Shown here one piece after another: positions 24,825-33,479 of a DNA stretch of 64,000 bases. The position numbers and the translations under genes are program-made. The notes beneath the pieces are model-generated. The model saw nothing but the letters and a program-made list of their open reading frames with translations. It did not search any database and had not been told where the DNA came from. The stretch is from the NCBI RefSeq assembly GCF_002994745.2, contig NC_037092.1, forward strand, positions 81,071,824-81,135,823, written 5' to 3'. This stretch comes from Rosa chinensis. Lineage: Eukaryota; Streptophyta; Magnoliopsida; Rosales; Rosaceae. Each line of letters opens with the position of its first letter. The first letter of the stretch is position 1.

Positions 24825-24985
24825 TACCGGATTCAACACAATCAGGAAAATGGTCTCCGGCAAGTACTTGGTGAGCGGAGGGATGATCTTGCGGAAGAGA
24901 GCGACATTCCTCTGTGGCAAGTTGAGCTGGACTCGTTGTGGCCCCCGGCGGTGACAGTGTAGAGGTCAGAGACGTACTGGGAGCC
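24825..24985 (-). pseudogene. Captured L-lactate dehydrogenase fragment
   Basis: Minus strand. SDLYTVTAGG matches the LDH VTAG region that follows the NAD-binding half. After a frame slip the sequence reads LNLPQRNVALFRKIIPPL then TKYLPETIFLIVLNPV, equivalent to the family's NLLQRN...KIIPPL...LLIVSNPVD stretch. It breaks off right after NPV. The Rossmann start, the catalytic His and the C-terminal half are missing. Immediately beyond it, 24770-24820 continues in unrelated sequence. Confidence 0.85.
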
Positions 24986-26344
24986 ATTGGAGAGAGATAT
25001 ATATATTTTGGTATGGATAAGGGTTCAAATGGGCTTGGACATCTCGGGAGAGAGAGATGCTAGTGGCAGTTTTTGTAATTAAGTTTAACTCTAGTGGTAG
25101 GTTGTAAAGAGGTGACTTAAATTATCATGGGGACAATTGTGTTAATTGAATTATAATAAGGCACTTCAAAATGACATCTTTTATCATTGACCCTTTACTA
25201 TTTTATTTTAATGGCTACACTTTTACTTTAAATGGTGTTTGACTTTTGCACTCACTGAATTATGATTTATGAATTTAATTATGTTTTAATTTTACTTGTT
25301 GTAGATTTTGATTTTAAAAAAACCAATATGAGAAAAAATTTATTCTATTTTTAAAATTCTTATTAGGGATTTAGAGGCTTCGTCCCCAGTGGGGATGGGG
25401 ACGGGGAATCCCCAATATATTTTTATTGGGGATTGGGGCGGGGATGAGGGTGGAGAATTACCTCGGAGATGGGGATGATATTATTATCCCCATCCCCAAC
25501 CCGCCCCATTACCATCCCTATCTGGAATGCACCCAGGTGGAAATGTACCGAACGTCGAATTGACTATTTTACCATTCGTTTCTCTACCTCTCCTTTAGGG
25601 ATGGCAAAAATCCCCATCGGGTAGGGTACCCATAGGATATTCGACCCTAATGGGGAGAAATTCGGGGAAAATCGGGTAACGGGGATGGGGATCCCCAGTA
25701 TTTGAATTCTGAAATCAAGTACGGGGCGGGAATGATATTTTGATCCCCATCCCCATACCCACCCAATAAGAATTATACGAAATACATATATATATATATA
25801 TATTTGATATTATTTATAAATAAATATTTATGTAAACTTCATCTTTTTGTCAATATTTAAATTCTGTTAATAAATATGTTCAAAAAATGAAGATTCTTTT
25901 AATAAAAAATCTTTATCAACATGTTAATTTTCCTTGATTGAAATAAGAAATTTATTTTATTTTGATGTTCAATTTTAACTTCATATTTTACAATCCATAA
26001 TTGTTTGTATAAATTTTTATATAATAAATTGGTAATATTGTTAAGGGTTTTTGTCCATTCACCCCATTTCTAGAGATTTTTTTCCCACTTACCCCATTAA
26101 GTTTTTTTAATTCATTCTTACCCAAAACACTCTAAGAGAGTCTTCCCTAATACCTCATAAAGTTTTTTTGTTTTTTTTGTTTTTTTAATTTTTTTTAATA
26201 CCATTTTACCCTTACCCATGTGTTACTTAGAGAGAGAGAGAGAGAAAATGGAAGAGAAAGAAACCATATGAGACTTCGCCGGAGCCCCATCACCGGTCGC
26301 CGGATTCCTGTCATCTGCCGCTGCCCACTGGATTTTTTGAAAAA

Positions 26345-26750
26345 CCTCAATTGCCCCAAATAGACGTCTATTGCTCCCAGTAGAGAATAGAGGGGCAGTA
26401 GACGTCTATTGCCCCCCAATAGAAGGGCAATAGTCGTCTATTGGCCCCCAATAGACGTTTATGGCTAATAGATGTTTATTGCCCCCAATAGGCGTTTCGA
26501 TTACCGAAATGAGAACTAATCTCCCTAAATTTAGATAAATAAATTTTGATTAAAGAAAAAAATGAGAAGATTACGTCAATTTAAAACGTCTATGGCCCCC
26601 AATAGACGTTCATCGCCCCACAATAGACGTTTTGATCACTGAAATGAGAACTAATTTCCCTAAATTTAGACAAATAAACTTTGATTAAAGAAAAAAATGA
26701 GAAAATTACGTCAATTTAAAACGTCTATTGCCCGCTAATAGACGTTTATT
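26345..26750. repeat. AATAGACGTCTATTG repeat block
   Basis: More than ten copies of the near-palindrome AATAGACGTCTATTG or variants, separated by GCCCCC runs. A longer unit of about 135 bp, containing CGAAATGAGAACTAAT and GATTAAAGAAAAAAATGAGAA, is duplicated (from about 26510 and about 26645). Confidence 0.85.
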
Positions 26751-26772
26751 CCCCCCCCCCCCCCCCCCCCCC
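26751..26772. repeat. C22 homopolymer
   Basis: Twenty-two consecutive C residues, the longest G/C homopolymer in the window, at the end of the repeat block. The true length may vary or be a sequencing or assembly estimate. Confidence 0.9.
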
Positions 26773-26811
26773 AATAGTAACATATTACCAAGTCTAAGGA
26801 TGATGATCAAG

Positions 26812-27110
26812 TTAATATTTCCAGATTTTGTTTTTTAATGCATACTTCCAAAAATATTTGCAGACCATCAATAATAGTATATTAAAACCTTGAAGACATT
26901 CATTTACAAACCATATCAAGAATTCGGTCGATCTGAAAGCAAAGGACACATTTGGGCCCACCACTAGTTTATTAGAAAATTGGTATGTTACCCCATTCAA
27001 ACTTACAGTCAGATGCTTCCAAAGTCGGAAACTCCATACCCCACTCCTCTGGACCTCTTCCACCCACCCAAACCCATCATACACATCTCCATTTTTCCAT
27101 AAAACAACTA
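26812..27110 (-). pseudogene. Unidentified exon-like ORF in MULE B
   Basis: About 90 codons open on the minus strand, reading NGDVYDGFGWVEEVQRSGVW then SFRLWKHLTVSLNGVTYQFS. The composition is that of a folded protein rather than chance, and the frame extends upstream (FLVVLWKNGDVY). I do not recognise the family. By analogy with MULE A it may be a captured exon. Confidence 0.4.
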
Positions 27111-27742
27111 GGAAATCACAAGGCCACCTTCATTTACAATTCATTAATTTCAAAGCCATTGACCCATCACATTCATCTGTGCAAAAAGAAAACTCAGAAC
27201 AATAACAATAACACATGAATTTTATACCTTAGCCGCAAATGCCAAAAAACAACTCCTTTTCTTTGTACCTGAGAAAAGGGAGCTCAAATAGCTCTTCGGC
27301 ATCTTTCTACATGCTACAGGCAAAGTGAGCTAATCAACCAAGCTCCTCGCCATCCCATCCATGCTTAAAACCCTCAAACATGAACTGAACTCTGAGGTCT
27401 TTAGTTGAGTCGAGCCGGCTGGACTCCTCCCCAAGCTTTTCAAACCCTCTTCCTTACTCCATTTCACATCCATCACCACTGAAACCGTCAAGTCATCCTC
27501 AGGCAGTCACTCGGTTCTCCGATTTAACTCCGGCCGAGTTCAGGAGAAGCCATGTGGGGCTCCATTGAGTAGCTCAATCTGGTACGAGCTGGCATACGTA
27601 GCTCGATCTGGTAGGAGCCATGGCAGAGAGAGAGAGTAGCTCGATTTGGTACGAGTTGGCATACTGGGAGGTGAAGGGCTGGGTCAGGCGAGACGAGGCG
27701 AGGCGATCAGATTAGTCTTCCGATTCCGGAGCATCCATGGCG

Positions 27743-27744
<2 letters not shown>

Positions 27745-27820
<76 letters not shown>
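27745..27820. repeat. (GA)n microsatellite 1 in MULE B
   Basis: About 76 bp of GA. The Glu-Arg repeat ORF across it (27646-27846) is an artefact of the repeat. Confidence 0.95.
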
Positions 27821-27825
<5 letters not shown>

Positions 27826-27868
27826 GATCGGAGAATCGGAGAATGAAAGAGAAAGAGCAGCTTGGAGG

Positions 27869-27871
<3 letters not shown>

Positions 27872-27950
<79 letters not shown>
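27872..27950. repeat. (GA)n microsatellite 2 in MULE B
   Basis: About 79 bp of GA, 51 bp from the first tract. Confidence 0.95.
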
Positions 27951-27954
<4 letters not shown>

Positions 27955-28299
27955 GCAGGATAGTAGTTATTTAATTAGGTTGAGGGCAGAATAGTCATTT
28001 TACTGTAAATTGGGTTAGTGAGAATAAAAATTTATTGCTGAGGTAAGTGAGATAATTTTTTGTTATTTTGGTGCTTTGGGTCAAGGACCCTATTGTTAAT
28101 GGGAATTGGGGCGGGTATGTGGACCTAATCCCTAATGGGGACGGGGACGGGGAATCCCTAGTATCTTATTAGGGGGATTGAGGAGGGTATGGAGATGGTA
28201 ATTTAATCCCATTGCCATCCCTACTCTCCTTCAATATAGAACTCTCTGCAATGAGATAGAAACCAAGCCAATCTCTCCTCTCTCTGTTCCTCATCAGTT

Positions 28300-28869
28300 T
28301 TAAGCTTTTCTCCCATATATATGAGAGGCAAACGCCGTGTTGGTGTTGGCCTTGAACGGGATAGAAACATGAGCGTTGTGGTGGCTCTTGGAGCTTTCCT
28401 TACTTGCTAAGATCATCATCTCCTTTGCCTTCTCTGCTGGAAAATTGTCAAACATTATGACTCTTGCCCACCATAGAAAATGGTCATCTGGGCCTTTTGG
28501 GTTCCCAGGGACTGTCTTCTTCACCCTGATACATAATCAACAAGCTGAGCCTATGTATAATTTTCCAATATCTGACCAAGTATTAGCAATTAAAAAAAAT
28601 AAAAAATAAATCCTACAATGGCTTGAATTCGAAACTAGTGAATTTGGGCATACCTAGAATCAGTCTCCTCGGGGCAATTGTTCAGGCCGACTCCGGCATG
28701 GTGACTGCATCGTCTGTGTAGTTGTTCGGGCAGACTCTGATCGTCGGAGACCAAATGAATACTAACAGGTGATGGGGCCAAAACTAGAAGATGAAATACG
28801 ATGGTCCCATTTGTTAACCAAATAGGTGGTCCAGATATTGCCACGTCATTTGGGCCCACTCGGTGCATT
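28300..28869 (-). CDS. Possible two-exon gene, product unknown
   Basis: Exon 1, from the ATG at 28869 down to about 28654, reads MHRVGPNDVAISGPPIWLTN and ends NNCPEETDSR at a GT donor (GTATGCC). Exon 2 (about 28300-28528) starts after a TGTATCAG acceptor and reads KKTVPGNPKGPDDHFLWWAR, VIMFDNFPAEKAKEMMILAS, ending ASHIYGRKA and a stop. The junction keeps frame as D-S-R-V-K-K. About 145 residues if real. The composition of exon 2 looks protein-like; exon 1 is less convincing. No family recognised, and it could itself be a gene fragment. Confidence 0.35.
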
Positions 28870-29057
28870 CCAGAACTTGCGTTAAGGAGATTGTGCAAAT
28901 TCTGGAAGGAGATTGCACAAATGCCTGTTTAACGGCTGTAATGGAGTTTTTAATTAGTAATTACATAGTTCTACGCAGAATTAGTAAATTGGATGTCTAT
29001 TTAATTAGGGCTGGGTGAATTAAAACCCAAACAAAGAAATTACTCGCCTTTGCAATC

Positions 29058-29740
29058 TGTAAAAGTAAATGGGAATTAGTCTGCTCATTTCATTTTATAG
29101 CCCCTTTATATAGGGATAGAATTACAACGGAAATATCAATTACAATAATAATACTAAATGCTAATTGAACTGTAATTGCAATTCCTTAATTCTCTCTTAG
29201 TCAACTCTTCGTCAGTCATTTTGACGAAGACACATAATGTGCTTTTCTTTTAACACTCTCCCTTGTGTCAAGTCAAAGACGAAATGGTGCATGAGTTGTT
29301 GTCTCACTAAAAACATCGTCAAGTAACAATAAAAACTCTGTGGAACAAAAAATACACATTGGTCGAAGGAAAAGAGCACAACGCATCTATTACATTTGAG
29401 TATGACATGTGCGTGTTAGACTCCCCCTGAAGTCTACACCTCCCCCTAATCCTTTACATTAGTCAAGGGAGTTTGGAAAGTCTTCTCATTCCTATGTTTT
29501 TCACATGTTTCTCAAATATGACCTTAGGCAATGATCTGGTAAACAAATCTGCCACATTCTTCTCAGATCTTACTTGATTCACTTGAATTTTGGGGAGAGC
29601 TTGTTGTTGCTGATTGTAGAAAAACTTAGGCGATATGTAATTTGTATTATCACCCTTGATATAACCCAGCTTCATCTGTTCGATGCAAGCTACATTATCT
29701 TCATAAAAGCAAGTAGGCTCTTCAGTGGAAGTAGTACCAT
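29058..29740 (-). mobile_element. 3' fragment of a copia element (family of copia 2)
   Basis: Antisense. The LTR at 29058-29255 (TGTAAAAG...TTTTAACA) is a diverged inverted match to the LTRs of copia 2. Next to it, in element order, are the polypurine tract and the C-terminal RNase H end: CFYEDNVACIEQMKLGYIKG, SPKFFYNQQQQ, RSEKNVADLFTRSLPK. The 5' side stops at about 29740, where it is fused to LINE RNase H. No 5' LTR, so it is truncated. Confidence 0.85.
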
Positions 29741-30337
29741 AGTTTGCCAACAAGTCTGCAACTTTATTACCTTCCCGAAAAATGTGAGACTAGCGAAAAT
29801 GTATCATCGAAATACGGTGCAAACAATTCTGCCACTGAGCCCTTAATTGCCACAGAACCAAATGGGGAGAGCGTAGGAAATTATGGACAAGAGAAGAATC
29901 TACCTCTAGCCATATATGCTTCCATTCCCGAACCCAAGCTAATTCAATAGCTTTAATCACTGCCATTACCTCCACCGCAATGGAACTAGGAATGTCTAAA
30001 TTTGAAGAAAAAACACCAAGAAAATTGATAGCTCCATAGCCACCAACACCAGAATCACTTTTCCACGCACCATCTGAGTTTATCTTAACCCACCCAAGAG
30101 GATGAGGATGCTAAATAACCTCAGTTATCCTGGAACAGGACAAGGATTACATTGTGCACCAAAAGCTTTTACCACTTGCAGATCTTGAATTAAGTTGTTC
30201 ATAGAGCCTTTCGCAAGCCGACTTGCTTCTTGTATATGTCCTGTAATTAGATGTCAAATCATTGATACATGAATTGTCACCCCATCAAACCTCACCTTGT
30301 TCCTTGCTTGCCAAATGAACCATAATACTGTGGTAAA
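29740..30337 (-). pseudogene. LINE RNase H fragment
   Basis: Antisense LINE C-terminal region. It reads LWFIWQARNKVRFDGVTIHV near 30290, HPLGWVKINSDGAWKSDSG (first Asp) near 30080, AVEVMAVIKAIELAW (Glu) near 29965, LEVDSSLVHNFL (second Asp) near 29900, and REGNKVADLLANYG at the end. Several frame changes. Its upstream continuation (zf-RVT) is at 31641-31895, moved away by the insertion at 30347-31178 and further unknown DNA. Confidence 0.82.
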
Positions 30338-30346
30338 ACAAACAAA

Positions 30347-31178
30347 AGGAATGCTAGCAACCTTCCCTTCCAACATTTTCCTTTCTACATTTCCCATTTA
30401 TTGCATGTCATGTGTATTCCACAATCTAAAAAATTCAAATAATTAATACAATTAAAAGACAAGTTTTCACTTCCCCTCTTTACCCTTATTTAATTTCACA
30501 TGCATTTAATTAAGTAATTAATTTTAGCTTTTCAACTTTTTTCTTTCTTTTGTGAATCCTTTTTATTTGCAATTTATATTCTCTTGTGGGCATACATACG
30601 TAAATATGTACATATATTGCAAATATGTACATATATATTTAAGAACATACTTCAAATTTTTTCCTAAAAAGAAAAAAGACAGAATTGAAACAAAAAAAAA
30701 TAGCCAAACGTTTGCTTTACTTATACATATATCAAAGAGAATGTTAAAAACAAAAAAAAAAAAATTTGCAGCTGCCATGTCAGTGAGCATTATCATCTTA
30801 TTTTTTGTTTTTTTCTTTTCTTTTTGTCTTTTGTGGGTTTTATATAAAAAAAAGTCTCAGTATTATGGAACATGACCAAATAAATAAAAGAAAAATTTTC
30901 GTTGAAGAATTTACGAAATATAAGAAATGAAAAAAAATGTTAGAAAAACAAAAGAGTCAAGAGCTTTTATTTTTTATTTTTTATTTTTTTATTATTCATA
31001 TTAATAGAGAGCATTTAATAGGGTCAAACATAAATAAGGGTAAAATATGGAATGAAATTAGTTGTTTTTTCAAGGTAGTAAATACATAGATTGTAATAAT
31101 AAATGAATCCACATAGCATGCAATGAATGGGGAAGGTAGAAAGGGAAAGGTTGGAGGGGAAGGTTGCTAGCATTCCTC
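30347..31178. mobile_element. MULE-type MITE inserted in the LINE
   Basis: Perfect 9-bp target duplication AACAAACAA (30338-30346 and 31179-31187). Ends AAGGAATGCTAGCAACC and, inverted, GAGGAATGCTAGCAACC. 832 bp, AT-rich, no gene. The two overlapping lysine/phenylalanine-rich ORFs at 30552-30875 follow from A/T runs. Confidence 0.88.
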
Positions 31179-31187
31179 AACAAACAA

Positions 31188-31640
31188 TCCATAATTCTCT
31201 TAATTGAGCACTACGTCTCTAAAGACCAAATTGCGAGACTTCAATTAATGAGTTAGGAAGAGAACATAATTCAAACCTTAATCCCATAAATCTCCAATTA
31301 CACGCATTTTTATGCATGTAATTGTATCTAAAACACTAGAAATAAGCTAATCCTCAAGTCAATTATTATGTAATTAATCCATTTTTATTTATTGTGTAGA
31401 AAATAAGCGGAATTGCGGAAACGAGATAATATGATCTGAAATTGGAGTAAAATGGAGTTTCCGACAAAAGGAAGAACTTCTCAATACGAGTCAACTATAG
31501 TCAACGCTATCAAGGGAACGAAATCTAATTGCCTCCGATAGTATTTGCGGAAATGCATTGAGAAAGGAGAAGAAAGAAGAAAGAAGAAAGAAGAAAAGAG
31601 AAGACAAGACAAGAAAAAGGAAAAAAAAAACAAAACTCAG
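31188..31640. other. Unidentified insertion between LINE parts
   Basis: This DNA separates the RNase H and zf-RVT parts of the LINE on the other side of the MITE. It ends in a purine tract of AAGAAAGAAG repeats (31570-31630). I could not assign it to a class. Confidence 0.4.
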
Positions 31641-31895
31641 CCTTTGCTAACATCATCATGAAAAGGCAAATGAGCGATTAAGAAAAATATGGTCCACAGA
31701 CTCTGAACCTTTGCAACAAAGACCACATCTTGAAGCTATAGATACATCTCTTTTTTGCAAAAAGTCATCAGCAAGTACACGACCATGTAAAACCTTCCAT
31801 GTTAATAAGGACATTCTTGGTGTTATATAATGAGACCACATGATCTTACCCCAGTTCAAAGGAAGCAATGGCTGCCTTAAGAAATGATATGTAAT
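31641..31895 (-). pseudogene. LINE zf-RVT fragment
   Basis: Minus strand: GKIMWSHYITPRMSLLTWKV, then LHGRVLADDFLQKRDVSIAS, then RCGLCCKGSESVDHIFL with the CxxC and H of the zinc-binding RT-associated domain. Most likely the same LINE copy as 29740-30337. Confidence 0.82.
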
Positions 31896-31902
31896 CTTAG
31901 CT

Positions 31903-31995
31903 AGGGTTGGGATTGGGCCCGGCCCGTGCAAAATTTATAGGGCCCGAGCTCGGACCGAAATTTTTCGGGCCGGGTTTTCCGGGTTTTCGGGCCCA
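31903..31995. mobile_element. Fragment of a hAT-like end
   Basis: TAGGGTTGGGATTGGGCCCG followed by GGGCCCGAGCTCGG and GGGTTTTCGGGCCC resembles one terminus of GGGCCCG-rich plant hAT elements. No partner end or target duplication was found. The remaining 32000-32323 has no gene. Confidence 0.35.
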
Positions 31996-32323
31996 AATTT
32001 GTACAAATGCTCAACCTCAATATCAGAGGGGGACACCATACTTTATGCTTTGGTTTTGCTCAGACTTTCAGATCACATATTTCGTAAAAATCTTAAAGTT
32101 TTACTTCTCACGAATTAAACAAAATGCAGAGAAGAAAATAGAAGATTAACACAAGATATTGAACAAATTGCAGTCAAAATCGAAACATACAAGTCTACAA
32201 GGCTACTGAAAAGAGAGAGAGAGAGAAAAAAAAAAATACCAAACATATACACTAGTTCTTGGAAGAATATTGTATTTTGACGGGGGAAATAAATTGAACG
32301 TTGCTAAAAGTGCTCAAGTTCGA

Positions 32324-32852
32324 TCACCAGTAGAAAACATCGCACACAGGATATTGAGCACAGCTTGATGTCCATTGAATTGGAATAGTTTCAACTTTTG
32401 GCTTCTTTTCTTCGGGCTTCACTTCTTCAACACTTACTATTTGGGCGTAGCTGAGTTTCTTCCTCAACAATTTGGCCAAGCAAACCGAATCAATTCCGAC
32501 TCCGATCGCAACAACTTGGTCTTTGTCTGCTTCTATAGACACACTGCTCACACCTGTATAGTTATCCAATTTATTCTACATATCAGCACTTGGGTTTGTC
32601 TACTTTTACACAAAAGATATTTGATATTTTGTTGAAAAAGATATTTGATATTTGGTTTATGATGCATACCTTTAAAGCCGGCGGCAGTCTTGAAGGCCTC
32701 AGTTTTGCGTTTCTCAGAGCTAAATTGCACCTTTATAACTATCTTTTGCTGCGTAAATTAACGACGTTAGTTAGAGCTTCTTCACAAACATTCTTAAAGA
32801 AACTTCACACTTCACAAGATAAATCCAACGATGATCAAATGCTTACCTTCAC
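32324..32852 (-). pseudogene. HMA-domain (HIPP-like) protein, copy 2, start codon lost
   Basis: Same three-exon structure as copy 1: 32847-32852, 32670-32748 (79 bp) and 32324-32553, 315 bp in all, 104 residues. Splice sites and frame are intact: QKIVIKVQFSSEKRKTEAFK, then DKDQVVAIGVGIDSVCLAK, ending CDVFYW. However exon 1, ATGAAG in copy 1, is GTGAAG here, and I see no in-frame ATG replacing it near the start. It may be a recent pseudogene or use a GTG or upstream start. The HMA loop (SSEKRK) again lacks the metal-binding Cys pair. No CaaX box. Confidence 0.75.
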
Positions 32853-33470
32853 GGTAGAGGCCGAAGAGTATACAGAATTTTGACAATCTGAAAAACAAAA
32901 ACATAAATTCCACATTGGATAAGCTGGAAGTTGTGTTCAGAGAAAAATCTACGATTTATCTTTCTAGTACTTGGAGTCTTGGAGCACTTCGAGGTCAATT
33001 GCAAAGAAACAATGACACTAGGTTCAATTTATAACAACATAGTCTTCGTAGAATAATAATATCCCCAATTGACCTGTCCCTACAGAGATTGCGACTAATT
33101 TTGTGAGACAAGATTTCTTATGTGATACTCTGTTGCTAGGAAACCAAGGTTTTCAGAAAACCCGGTCGAGTCAAGTCAACCGCGCGTTATAGCTACGGTC
33201 ATATCGTGCACCCAGAATATACACTATGGTTCTTTCATTGAGACAGATAAGGAGAATACTTAAGTTAGTAGATTACTCTAAGAGTGCGTTAAATAAAAGT
33301 TGCAATATACATATAGTCATAGACAATGCAAATGTTATCACAAGTAGACAAATGTTTGTTTGGTAAGCGTACCGGCCATACGGACCCTATTTCATTACAA
33401 TCATATATAACAGCATGGTGGTGCTTTTAACTTTCGAGAAAAAGTCGGAAGTTGTTGCATTTTGTGGTAT
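32853..33470 (-). promoter_or_regulatory. Upstream region of HIPP copy 2
   Basis: Keeps the TATA-like TTATAAATT (about 33026-33034), the paired TTGAC block (33168-33180) and the CGTAGAATAATAATAT site (33048-33063), which is the uninterrupted version of the place where MULE D sits upstream of copy 3. Confidence 0.55.
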
Positions 33471-33479
33471 AAAAGTTAA

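Larger units (their letters stand above)
19131..25193. mobile_element. MULE A, a Pack-MULE with pieces of four genes
   Basis: Inserted in hAT A with a perfect 9-bp target duplication, TTTACTATT (19122-19130 and 25194-25202), typical of Mutator-like elements. Terminal repeats align without gaps for 23 bp (AGGGAAATGATGG... against GGGTCAATGATAA...). The empty site is visible in hAT C near 52555. No transposase is present. The left half carries plus-strand fragments of a SYP7 syntaxin and a zeta-class GST; the right half carries minus-strand fragments of PDX1 and lactate dehydrogenase. A minisatellite lies between. Confidence 0.93.
18884..25520. mobile_element. hAT element A, split by MULE A
   Basis: Bounded by a perfect 8-bp target duplication, TCTGGAAT (18876-18883 and 25521-25528). 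Ends are TAGGGATGAC and, inverted, TAGGGATGGT, the form of hAT termini. Without the nested MULE it is only about 570 bp, and it codes for nothing, so it was non-autonomous. It is closely related to hAT C at 52.1-60.8 kb. Both are rich in GGGGATGGGG-type sequence near the ends. Confidence 0.93.
26045..28090. mobile_element. MULE B
   Basis: Perfect 9-bp target duplication TATTGTTAA (26036-26044 and 28091-28099). Ends GGGTTTTTGTCCAT and, inverted, GGGTCCTTGACCCA are similar. No transposase. The interior has a block of GACGTCTATT repeats, a 22-C run, two long GA tracts and unidentified exon-like frames on both strands. Confidence 0.88.
25596..28223. mobile_element. hAT element B, split by MULE B
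   Basis: Perfect 8-bp target duplication CTCTCCTT (25588-25595 and 28224-28231). Ends are TAGGGATGGCAAAAATCCCC on the left and ...TTGCCATCCCTA on the right. Only 67 bp separate it from the target duplication of hAT A. Without its nested element it is about 580 bp and non-coding. It is related to A and C at the ends, but its body differs. Confidence 0.93.

Noticed and set aside
20707..24985. Functional host genes for GST, PDX1 or LDH
   Set aside because: Each is a short piece with stops, truncation or frame slips, inside a MULE with perfect target duplications.
27646..27846. Arg-Glu repeat ORF
   Set aside because: Translation of the GA tract in MULE B.
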